In this document: positions 1-7,088 of the stretch, piece after piece
Position numbering within the stretch: position 1 is the first letter of the stretch
How the letters are laid out: the number at the start of each line of letters is the position of its first letter
Source of the DNA: Planctomycetota bacterium
GTDB taxonomy: Bacteria; Planctomycetota; Phycisphaerae; WQYP01; JAJZKY01
DNA: 12,197 bases
Direction: 5' to 3'
Assembly (NCBI GenBank): GCA_021803885.1
Contig: JAJZKY010000058.1
Span: 1-12,197 of the forward strand
Made by a program: the position numbers and the translations under genes
Notes under the pieces: generated by a model
What the model saw: only the letters and a program-made list of their open reading frames with translations
Databases searched by the model: none
What the model was told of the DNA's origin: nothing

Positions 1-51
1 ACTGAGGAGTCGCAGGAGCTTTCTCCGTCCACGCACTCTATGGGTGATTGA
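1..51 (+). CDS. Possible C-terminal end of an upstream gene (partial)
   Basis: The frame starting at base 1 is open for 16 codons and stops at a TGA at 49-51, reading TEESQELSPSTHSMGD. The stop lies two bases before the ATG of the relaxase gene at 54, the spacing expected for translationally coupled genes in a transfer operon. The tail is polar and has no recognisable domain, so I cannot name the product; a coupling protein or other transfer protein would fit the position but nothing in the sequence shows it. A 48-bp open stretch can easily arise by chance, so the evidence is mainly the tight junction. Confidence 0.35.
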   Translation, partial: TEESQELSPSTHSMGD

Positions 52-53
52 CC

Positions 54-2795
54 ATGCTCACCATCTCCAAAGCACTCTCCTCTTCACAGGCGCAAACCTA
101 TCACGCCAAAGAATTCGTCTCGGCAGAGCAGAACTATTGGAAGCAGGATGGCGCTGTCATTGGCGAGTGGCACGGTCGGCTGGCAGAACGGCTTAGGCTT
201 TTCGGGCCAGTGAGCGAGGAGCATTTTGCCCGACTCGCGGAGGGCCAGCATCCTCTCACGGGAGAGCAACTGGTGCGCCACCGTGTCGTGCAGGAGTACG
301 AGCGGAGCGACGGCTCGACGGTCGCTCCTGTCGAACACCGGGCCGGCTGGGACGCTACATTTTCTGCTCCAAAATCCGTATCCTTGACCGCGCTCGTGGG
401 TGGAGATGACCGGGTGCGCGAGGCCCATCGTGCAGCGGTGGATTCTGCTCTGACCGAGTTGGAGCGCTACACTCAGGCGCGGCTGGGCGGGAACCGTCCG
501 GCAGAAACTACAGGAGCATTCGCAGTCGCCAAGTTTGAGCATGACACCGCCCGTCCCGTGGATGGCTACGCGGCTCCTCAGCTTCATACACACGCCGTAA
601 TCTTCAACGTCACGGAGCGTGAGAATGGTCAGACGCGCGCCCTGCAGGAGCGGGCCTTGTTTGAGTCTCAACAGTTCGCCACGGCGGTCTACCAATCAGA
701 ACTCACGTACCGGCTCCGCTCCCTTGGGTACGAGATTGCACCTGGGCGAAGTGGGGCTCCAGAAATCAAGGGGTACTCGCAGGAGTATCTCGATGCCTCC
801 AGTCCGCGCAGTCAGCAGATTCGCGCTTATCTGGAACGAAGCGGCTTTGAGGGGCATGAGGCCGCGCAGATTGCCGCGCATTCGACACGCGACAGCAAGA
901 AGGCCGTTTCCGTCGGCGAAGCCGTGGCCGCCCATCGCAAGCTGGCCGCTGAGTTTGGCCATCAGGCCGACCGGGTTGTCGAAGAAGCTCAACAACGAGC
1001 TTTGAAACCAGAACGTGAGCATCAGCCAGAGCGGCAATCGCCACATCAGGCGGTGAACTACGCCCGCGATCGAAACTTCGAGCGGGAGGCGGTGGTCGAT
1101 GAACGCCGCCTCTACCGGGATGCACTACGGCGTGGCATGGGCGAGCTGACACTCACCGAAATTCGCTCCGCGCTCGATGAGCGAATGGCCAGCGGTGAAT
1201 TCCAGATTGCATCGCGGAAGGCTCATGCCAGTGCCCGTCAGTTCACGACCGAGGAAATGATTCGCGCCGAAAAAGAAGTGATTGCACGGGTGCTCGAAGG
1301 GCACAATCAGCACAAGCAGATCGCCTCCATCCAGCAGGTCGTCCACATTACCGAGGCGAATGCGCACCTGAACGCCGCACAACGTCGGGTAGTCGAAGAG
1401 GTACTGCTCTCCCGCGACCAGATTCAGGGACTGCAAGGAACCGCCGGCACGGGAAAGACGACGGCACTGTCGGTGATTCACCGAGGCGCGGAGGCTGCCG
1501 GGTATTCCGTAGAAGGCTTCGCGCCCACTTCGCGTGCCGCCAACCAACTCCGCGAGGCCGGAATTCCAGCCGACACGCTGCAAGGTTTTCTCGCCCGCAC
1601 CCGACCGGGTGCCGGTCACGAGCGCCATCTTTATTTCCTTGACGAGTCCTCGCTTAGTTCAACCCGGCAGATGCGCGACTTTCTCCGACGTATCGGGGAT
1701 GAGGATCGTGTCCTGCTAATCGGGGATACGCGCCAGCATCAAGCGGTTGAGGCTGGCAAGCCCTTCGAGCAGCTCCAGCAAGCCGGAATGCGGACGGCGC
1801 ACTTGGACCAGATCATCCGTCAAAACGAACCGGAACTACGGAAAGCGGTCGAATATCTCGCGCAGGGGGACACTGAAACCGGCCTTGCTCTCCTTCAGGA
1901 GCAGGGCCGCATTCGCGAAGTTCCCAACAAGCATGAACGTATTCGGGAGATTGCTCGAAGCTATGCCGACGCGCCCACGGGAACATTGATTGTTTCCCCA
2001 GATAATGCCTCACGCCGCCAGATAAACGAGGCCGTACGCGCGGAGCTTCAGCAGCGTGGGCTACTGCGCCGCAGCGACCAATCCGTCTCGGTTCTCGTGC
2101 CCAGGTCAGAGGTGACGGGAGCCGACCGTGCCTGGGCCTCGCAGTATGAAGTCGGGGACGTGCTCCGCTACCGTAGAGGCAGCGGCAAGCACAGTCTGGC
2201 CGCTGGCACCTATGCCGAAGTGGTCAAGGTTCAGCCGGAACAGCACCAGATCACAGTCTGCCGACCCGATGGCCTGGAAGTCTCCTACGACCCGTCACGC
2301 CTCAAAGGAGTGGACACCTACAAGCCAATCACGATCCAGTTGGCGATTGGGGAGCGGATTCAGTTCACCGCTCCCATGAAAGACTTGCGAATCGCCAATC
2401 GAGAGCAAGGCACCGTTGAGACGCTCTCGCCGGAAGGCCATGCCAGCATCCAACTCGATAGCGGCAGAAAGGTCTCGCTTAATCGCAATCAAATGCGGCA
2501 CCTCGACCACGGCTATGCCGTCACATCGCATAGTGCCCAGGGACTGACCGCAGATCGAGTGCTCGTCCACGTCGATACCGGAATTCACCCAGAACTCGTC
2601 AGTGATCGCTTTGCCTATGTATCAATATCGAGGGGTTCGCAGGATGCCACCCTCTACACCAACAGCGTGGAGCGCCTGGGAGAACTCGTCTCCAGATCGC
2701 GCGGGAAGAGTTCGGCCCTCGAAACGACGCAGAAAATCAGCGCCAAACCTCAGTTAATCAACCATTTGGTGTCCGGGCTGGGTTTGGCAGTCTAA
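54..2795 (+). CDS. MobF-family conjugative relaxase-helicase (TrwC/TraI type)
   Basis: This protein should nick and unwind plasmid or integrative-element DNA at oriT and pilot the strand into the recipient. I chose the ATG at 54 (913 aa) because family members begin ML-x-I; a TTG at 48 would add two residues and overlaps the preceding stop. Seen in the protein: N-terminal Tyr16 and Tyr28 as candidate nucleophiles, the family block GWDATFSAPKSVSL (about 98-111), and the metal-binding HUH histidines H163 (FEHD), H178 and H180 (PQLHTHAVIFN). A second half carries a RecD-like helicase: Walker A GTAGTGKTT (462-470), Walker B LDES (529-532), GDTRQHQ (557-563), TSHSAQGLT (824-832) and YVSISR (855-860). 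The length is close to that of TrwC (about 966 aa) and there is no long TraI-type C-terminal extension. The gene looks intact and is GC-rich compared with the defence genes. No oriT could be identified with confidence. Confidence 0.95.
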   Translation: MLTISKALSSSQAQTYHAKEFVSAEQNYWKQDGAVIGEWHGRLAERLRLFGPVSEEHFARLAEGQHPLTGEQLVRHRVVQEYERSDGSTVAPVEHRAGWDATFSAPKSVSLTALVGGDDRVREAHRAAVDSALTELERYTQARLGGNRPAETTGAFAVAKFEHDTARPVDGYAAPQLHTHAVIFNVTERENGQTRALQERALFESQQFATAVYQSELTYRLRSLGYEIAPGRSGAPEIKGYSQEYLDASSPRSQQIRAYLERSGFEGHEAAQIAAHSTRDSKKAVSVGEAVAAHRKLAAEFGHQADRVVEEAQQRALKPEREHQPERQSPHQAVNYARDRNFEREAVVDERRLYRDALRRGMGELTLTEIRSALDERMASGEFQIASRKAHASARQFTTEEMIRAEKEVIARVLEGHNQHKQIASIQQVVHITEANAHLNAAQRRVVEEVLLSRDQIQGLQGTAGTGKTTALSVIHRGAEAAGYSVEGFAPTSRAANQLREAGIPADTLQGFLARTRPGAGHERHLYFLDESSLSSTRQMRDFLRRIGDEDRVLLIGDTRQHQAVEAGKPFEQLQQAGMRTAHLDQIIRQNEPELRKAVEYLAQGDTETGLALLQEQGRIREVPNKHERIREIARSYADAPTGTLIVSPDNASRRQINEAVRAELQQRGLLRRSDQSVSVLVPRSEVTGADRAWASQYEVGDVLRYRRGSGKHSLAAGTYAEVVKVQPEQHQITVCRPDGLEVSYDPSRLKGVDTYKPITIQLAIGERIQFTAPMKDLRIANREQGTVETLSPEGHASIQLDSGRKVSLNRNQMRHLDHGYAVTSHSAQGLTADRVLVHVDTGIHPELVSDRFAYVSISRGSQDATLYTNSVERLGELVSRSRGKSSALETTQKISAKPQLINHLVSGLGLAV

Positions 2796-2817
2796 GCATC
2801 TGGCGGCCCCGCCGAAC

Positions 2818-2857
2818 TGCTGGTAATGCATATCTATTTGCTATGCGTTTGCCAGCA
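2818..2857. repeat. Imperfect inverted repeat after the relaxase gene
   Basis: Arms TGCTGGTAATGCATA (2818-2832) and TATGCGTTTGCCAGCA (2842-2857) pair imperfectly around a 9-nt loop: six outer base pairs, a small internal mismatch or bulge, then eight inner pairs including one G-T pair. No T-run follows on either strand, so it is a poor intrinsic terminator. It lies in the 113-bp spacer between relaxase and fic and overlaps the -35 box proposed for fic. It could be a regulatory dyad or a remnant transfer site; the sequence does not decide. Confidence 0.4.
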
Positions 2858-2877
2858 AAAGGATGATGGTCTATTCT
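2849..2877 (+). promoter_or_regulatory. Candidate sigma-70 promoter for the fic gene
   Basis: A -35 box TTGCCA (2849-2854, five of six matches to TTGACA) is followed after exactly 17 nt by a -10 box TATTCT (2872-2877, four of six matches to TATAAT). Transcription would begin near 2884, giving a leader of about 25 nt before the GTG start at 2909. The spacing is optimal and the palindrome at 2876-2902 lies over the -10 edge and start point, which strengthens the call. This is a motif match only. Confidence 0.5.
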
Positions 2878-2902
2878 TTCGTTACTCGAAAATTAACGAA
2901 AG
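2876..2902. promoter_or_regulatory. Perfect 9-bp palindrome over the fic start region (candidate operator)
   Basis: CTTTCGTTA (2876-2884) and its exact reverse complement TAACGAAAG (2894-2902) flank a 9-nt AT-rich spacer. The left arm begins inside the proposed -10 box and the right arm runs into the purine-rich ribosome binding site AAAGGA (2899-2904), four bases before the GTG. A protein bound here would block transcription; the same sequence folded in RNA would partly hide the ribosome binding site. The winged-helix domain at the end of the Fic protein is an obvious candidate for binding it, by inference. Confidence 0.6.
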
Positions 2903-2908
2903 GATCCC

Positions 2909-4084
2909 GTGCCAGAGAAAGATCCGTCCGCCCGACTAGGCCGCTATATCCTCAAGCAGTTTGAGGGCGAGACTGTTCGAGCTTTCGTGCCGCCACCGTT
3001 GCCGCCTTTGCCGCCGGTGGATTTGGCGCGGTTTCAGATACTTCTGGAACAGGCGAATCAGGCCATCGGCAGGCTCGACGGTCTAGCCTCGCTCCTGCCT
3101 GATCTTTCGCTGCTCCTTTATACATACGTCCGCAAGGAGGCAGTGCTCTCGTCTCAGATCGAAGGCACCCAATCGTCCCTCTCGGACCTTCTGCTCTACG
3201 AGAACGATGAGGCGCCGGGAGTCCCCGTCGAGGATGTGCAGGAGGTCTCCAACTACGTCGCAGCCATGAATCATGGCTTGGAGCGAATCCGTTCCGGCTT
3301 CCCACTGAGTCTGCGGTTGATTCGGGAAATTCACGAGGTTCTGCTCTCCAAAGGGAGAGGAAGCGGCAAGCAGCCAGGCGAGTTTCGCCGCAGCCAAAAT
3401 TGGATCGGCGGCAGCCGCCCAGGGAATGCGGCCTTCGTGCCGCCGCCTCCGGAACTTCTGGAGGAGTGTCTCAGCCAGTTCGAACTATTCTTACATGATG
3501 AGCACACGGGCTTGCCCCTGCTCATTCGAGCGGGCCTTGTACATGTGCAGTTTGAGACCATTCACCCGTTTCTCGACGGCAATGGAAGGCTTGGACGGCT
3601 CCTGATTACGTTTCTGCTTTGTGCTGAGGGCGCGCTACGTGAGCCGATCCTCTATCTCAGTCTGTACTTCAAAACCAATCGGGCGGCGTACTACGAATTG
3701 CTGGACTGGGTACGCGCCAAAGGCGATTGGGAAACCTGGCTTGATTTCTTTCTTGTTGGAGTACGTGACACCGCCGACCAAGCAGCCAACGCGGCGCGCC
3801 AGATTCTGGACCTGTTCAACCGCGATCAGAAAAAGATCGAGACGCTCGGCAGACCCGCTGCTTCCGTGCTGCGCGTCTTCCAGCACATGCAGCGAAACCC
3901 GATCATCGCAATCCCATCAACGGCAAAGCGGATTGGCATCTCCGCTCCAACGGTCGCTAAGTCGCTGGGACACATGATGGATCTTGGCATACTCGAAGAG
4001 ACCACTGGCCGCGAGCGGCATCGCCTCTTCGTCTATCGTCGATACCTGAACATCCTCAGCGAAGGGACTGAACCCTTGCGATAA
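2909..4084 (+). CDS. Fic-family protein adenylyltransferase with C-terminal winged-helix domain
   Basis: Fic enzymes transfer AMP from ATP to a side-chain hydroxyl of a target protein and act in the cytoplasm. The catalytic motif HPFLDGNGRLGR (219-230) is complete, with the catalytic His219. An N-terminal Fic_N-type region (about 25-100) has the inhibitory (S/T)xxxE(G/N) motif as SSQIEG (S81, E85, G86), which makes this a class II, self-inhibited Fic protein that needs no separate antitoxin. The last about 60 residues (IPSTAKRIGISAPTVAK near 335-351, then a basic wing) look like a winged helix-turn-helix. At 391 aa it has the usual length for this architecture. The start is GTG with AAAGGA four bases upstream; no better ATG exists nearby. 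It stands alone, with its own promoter candidate and palindrome, 113 bp after the relaxase gene and 112 bp before the helicase gene. Its target is unknown. It may be an autoregulator, a stress switch, or a neighbour with no role in the operon. Confidence 0.95.
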   Translation: MPEKDPSARLGRYILKQFEGETVRAFVPPPLPPLPPVDLARFQILLEQANQAIGRLDGLASLLPDLSLLLYTYVRKEAVLSSQIEGTQSSLSDLLLYENDEAPGVPVEDVQEVSNYVAAMNHGLERIRSGFPLSLRLIREIHEVLLSKGRGSGKQPGEFRRSQNWIGGSRPGNAAFVPPPPELLEECLSQFELFLHDEHTGLPLLIRAGLVHVQFETIHPFLDGNGRLGRLLITFLLCAEGALREPILYLSLYFKTNRAAYYELLDWVRAKGDWETWLDFFLVGVRDTADQAANAARQILDLFNRDQKKIETLGRPAASVLRVFQHMQRNPIIAIPSTAKRIGISAPTVAKSLGHMMDLGILEETTGRERHRLFVYRRYLNILSEGTEPLR

Positions 4085-4089
4085 AACCA

Positions 4090-4127
4090 CAGATGTCATA
4101 AGCATTAACTCGTCACGCTAACATCTG
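4090..4127. repeat. Inverted repeat downstream of fic
   Basis: CAGATGT (4090-4096) and ACATCTG (4121-4127) are perfect 7-bp reverse complements separated by 24 nt, with a further three-base pair AGC/GCT (4101-4103 and 4117-4119) inside. No T-run follows, so it is not a classical terminator. It lies in the 112-bp spacer before the defence operon and could be a transcript-end structure for fic or an upstream control element. Confidence 0.35.
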
Positions 4128-4132
4128 CTAAC

Positions 4133-4155
4133 CTGATGCGGTTGATCGACATCAG
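4133..4155. promoter_or_regulatory. Dyad upstream of the helicase operon (candidate operator)
   Basis: CTGATG (4133-4138) and CATCAG (4150-4155) are perfect 6-bp reverse complements around 11 nt. The right arm overlaps the weak -35 candidate at 4146-4151. The half-sites are short, so chance is a real alternative. It is the second dyad in this spacer and is positioned where a repressor of the operon would bind. Confidence 0.3.
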
Positions 4156-4176
4156 CCAGAAAGTCTCGCAAATAAT
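4146..4176 (+). promoter_or_regulatory. Weak promoter candidate for the four-gene operon
   Basis: TCGACA (4146-4151, five of six to TTGACA) and AATAAT (4171-4176, five of six to TATAAT) are separated by 19 nt, longer than the preferred 17. Transcription would start near 4183, leaving only about 14 nt before the ATG at 4197. No clear ribosome binding site precedes that ATG, which agrees with a very short leader but does not prove it. Confidence 0.3.
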
Positions 4177-4196
4177 TCACCCAGTGTGTCGCAATT

Positions 4197-7088
4197 ATGG
4201 AACTGACGCCCTATCATGCGCGGTATTTTGCCCACGAGCTGACCAAAAGGTCCAGCTCTGCGTCAGTTGATAGTCTGACTTTGGCTCTAGCGGATGCCCA
4301 AGTTGACTTGAATCCACATCAGGTGGAAGCCGCACTTTTTGCGTTCCGGTCTCCTCTCTCCCGAGGCGCTATCCTTGCGGATGAAGTTGGCCTGGGCAAG
4401 ACCATTGAAGCCGGTATCCTGCTTTCACAGCGTTGGGCCGAGCGCCGCCGTCATCTCCTTGTAATCTGCCCAGCGAATCTGCGTAAGCAGTGGGCACAAG
4501 AGCTTGCCGACAAGTTCTTTTTGCCATCTGCCATTCTCGAAACGAAGACCTTCAACGAGGAAATCAAACGAGGAAACCTAAATCCGTTTGCCCAACCGAA
4601 GGTCGTCCTATGCTCATATCAGTTCGCCCGAACCAAGGATGTCTATTTAAGGCAGACGCCGTGGGACCTCGTAGTCATTGACGAGGCGCATCGGCTCCGC
4701 AATGTGTACAAGGCAAGCAACAAGATCGCGAATGCCATCAAGGCGGCAATTGCAGCCAGGCCAATCACTCTACTGACAGCAACCCCTCTTCAGAATTCGC
4801 TTCTGGAGCTATATGGCTTGGTCAGCATCATTGACGAGTACACCTTTGGGGATTTAAGAAGCTTCCGAAGCCAATTCTCACGGATGAACTCACCCGATGA
4901 GTATCGGGCGCTTCAAGAACGCATTCGCCCTATTTGCCAGCGAACTCTCCGTCGACAGGTCCTTCCGTACATTAGCTACACGAACCGGCACGCCCTGGTT
5001 CAGGAATTCGTTCCGACCGACGATGAACAGAAGCTGTACACGGTAGTGTCAGAGTACCTGCAATCGCCGCGTCTCTATGCCCTACCAGCCAGCCAGCGGC
5101 AGTTGATGACGCTCATTCTGCGCAAATTGCTGGCATCTTCGACCTACGCGATCTCGGATACTTTACTCGGTCTTGCTAATAAGCTGGAGGCTGTTGAACA
5201 TGCCCAGGCAGCACTCGACGCGCCACCATCGGAAGACCTGGGCGACAACTTCGAATCATTGCTTGAGATCGAAGATGAATGGCTCGAAGATGAGCCCGAT
5301 GAAGATGCAGCCCAAGCCAGCTCTGTTCAGCAACTTTCACCGGAGCAACGGGAAGAGCTTCTCGCTGAAAGAGAAAAGCTGCGTCAATTTCATGAATTGG
5401 CAAAAAGCATCCAGAAAAACTCGAAAGGCGAGGTGCTGCTGAGCGCGCTCCGTAAGGGTTTCGAGGCTGCGAACCGAGCTCGTGAGGAACATCAAAACGG
5501 GGCGTTGCAACAGAAGGCAATCATCTTTACCGAATCGCGACGCACCCAGGAATACCTACTTCGACTCCTTGAAGGGTCGGAGTTCGCCGGCAAGGTTGTT
5601 CTCTTCAATGGGACGAACAGCGACCCTAAAAGTGCCGAGATATACCGAAACTGGCTAAACAAACATAAGGGAACCGACCGCGTTACCGGCTCCCCAACGG
5701 CGGACAAGCGTGCTGCCATCGTCGAATACTTCCGTGACGAAGCCAGCATTATGATTGCCACGGAAGCGGCTGCCGAGGGTATCAATCTTCAGTTCTGCAA
5801 TCTGGTAGTGAACTACGACATGCCCTGGAATCCGCAGCGCATTGAACAGCGAATTGGCCGCTGTCATCGCTACGGCCAGAAGTACGACGTTGTGGTTGTC
5901 AACTTCCTGAATCGCGCAAACGCAGCCGATGTGCGCATCTACCAAATCCTAGACCAGAAGTTCAGACTTTTCGACGGCGTCTTTGGAGCCTCCGATGAAG
6001 TTCTAGGCGCGATCCAATCCGGCATGGACTTTGAGAAACGCATCGTCTCGATTTATCAACAATGTCGGACTCCAGAGCAAATCGAGTTTGAGTTCGACGC
6101 TCTCCAGAAGGAGTTGGAATCGGAAGTCGCCGAAGCTCGTACTCTTGCGCAGGAACAACTGCTCAACAACTTCGACCAGGAAGTCATCGAAAAAGTCAGA
6201 ATCGAAGCGGGTAATTCGCGCAATCGGTTTGAAGAATTACTTTGGAAGACGACCCGTTTCTTCCTTCAGCCATACGCACGCTTTGACGGCACGGGATACA
6301 GCTTCGTACTGGAACGGAATCCTTTTCCAGAAGATTCCATTCACCCAGGTCCATATCGGATGGGTCGAAATGTCGAAGACGCGAACACCTACCGCATTGG
6401 CCACCCGCTGGCACGGCGCGTGCTCGATAAATGCCTTCGCCTCGATACCCCGGCAGTAGAACTTCGCTTCGATCTGTCCAGGAGCGGGAAGCGTCTTTCG
6501 GTCCTCGAACCCTATACAGGGAAATCGGGATGGCTGGTGTGCTCTAAATTCACAGTCGAATCGTTCGAGTCAGAAGAACACATTCTCTTTGCCGGAGTAC
6601 AGGACGATGGAACCGTACTCGACCCCACAGCGTGCAAACGCCTGTTCGATCTCCCGGCGGAGGTCAGAGAGCCAGTCCTACCGGTGCCAGTACCTGCACT
6701 GGAGGAAGAACTCAAGAGGCAGCGGGAACACACTTTGGAGGAGATTGGACTCCGCAATAACCATTGGCTCGATGAGGAAGTTGCAAAGCTTGACCGATGG
6801 AGCGAAGACCTGAAATTCGGGCTGGAGCAGGAGATTAAAGACCTCGACCAGCAGATTCGCGAGACAAAACGGGCGTCCACCACAGCCGCGACACTCGCAG
6901 ACAAGCTGGTTCACCAGCGCGCACTCAAGACGCTGCAAGCCACCCGCAACCAGAAACGTAAGGATCTCTTTGTCGCCCAGGATGAAGTGGAGTCTCGCCG
7001 AGATGCTCTTATCGCCAACATTGAGGCGCGCATGACCAAGGACCAAAAGGAAGAAACGCTGTTTCGAATTCGCTGGAGTCTGAAATGA
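4197..7088 (+). CDS. SNF2/RapA-type superfamily 2 helicase or DNA translocase
   Basis: This is a full-length (963 aa) SNF2-related ATPase, expected to move along DNA or strip proteins from it. Seen: Walker A DEVGLGKT (62-69), the Ia-like block CPANLRKQW (91-99), Walker B DEAH (162-165), motif III LTATP (193-197), and a second RecA lobe (about 440-570) with ATEAAAEGINLQ (521-532) and motif VI QRIGRCHRYGQ (551-561). A strongly acidic insert (about 345-370) lies between the lobes, and a long C-terminal region (about 600-963) ends in a charged coiled-coil-like stretch (about 835-950). I see no nuclease motif in it. The start is ATG 4197 without a clear ribosome binding site; the N-terminal block before the Walker motif looks complete. 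Its last codons overlap the next gene by 4 bp (ATGA). Helicases of this kind occur in RapA-like transcription recycling and in defence operons; the methyltransferase and RloC-like neighbours favour defence, by inference. Confidence 0.93.
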   Translation: MELTPYHARYFAHELTKRSSSASVDSLTLALADAQVDLNPHQVEAALFAFRSPLSRGAILADEVGLGKTIEAGILLSQRWAERRRHLLVICPANLRKQWAQELADKFFLPSAILETKTFNEEIKRGNLNPFAQPKVVLCSYQFARTKDVYLRQTPWDLVVIDEAHRLRNVYKASNKIANAIKAAIAARPITLLTATPLQNSLLELYGLVSIIDEYTFGDLRSFRSQFSRMNSPDEYRALQERIRPICQRTLRRQVLPYISYTNRHALVQEFVPTDDEQKLYTVVSEYLQSPRLYALPASQRQLMTLILRKLLASSTYAISDTLLGLANKLEAVEHAQAALDAPPSEDLGDNFESLLEIEDEWLEDEPDEDAAQASSVQQLSPEQREELLAEREKLRQFHELAKSIQKNSKGEVLLSALRKGFEAANRAREEHQNGALQQKAIIFTESRRTQEYLLRLLEGSEFAGKVVLFNGTNSDPKSAEIYRNWLNKHKGTDRVTGSPTADKRAAIVEYFRDEASIMIATEAAAEGINLQFCNLVVNYDMPWNPQRIEQRIGRCHRYGQKYDVVVVNFLNRANAADVRIYQILDQKFRLFDGVFGASDEVLGAIQSGMDFEKRIVSIYQQCRTPEQIEFEFDALQKELESEVAEARTLAQEQLLNNFDQEVIEKVRIEAGNSRNRFEELLWKTTRFFLQPYARFDGTGYSFVLERNPFPEDSIHPGPYRMGRNVEDANTYRIGHPLARRVLDKCLRLDTPAVELRFDLSRSGKRLSVLEPYTGKSGWLVCSKFTVESFESEEHILFAGVQDDGTVLDPTACKRLFDLPAEVREPVLPVPVPALEEELKRQREHTLEEIGLRNNHWLDEEVAKLDRWSEDLKFGLEQEIKDLDQQIRETKRASTTAATLADKLVHQRALKTLQATRNQKRKDLFVAQDEVESRRDALIANIEARMTKDQKEETLFRIRWSLK

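Noticed and set aside
84..695. 203-codon open frame on the - strand inside the relaxase gene
   Set aside because: It lies wholly opposite conserved relaxase motifs, has no recognisable domain, and long antisense frames are expected in GC-rich coding DNA.
2802..2813. GGCGG-CC-CCGCC as a terminator for the relaxase gene
   Set aside because: The loop would be only two bases (four if the stem is shortened) and no T-run follows.
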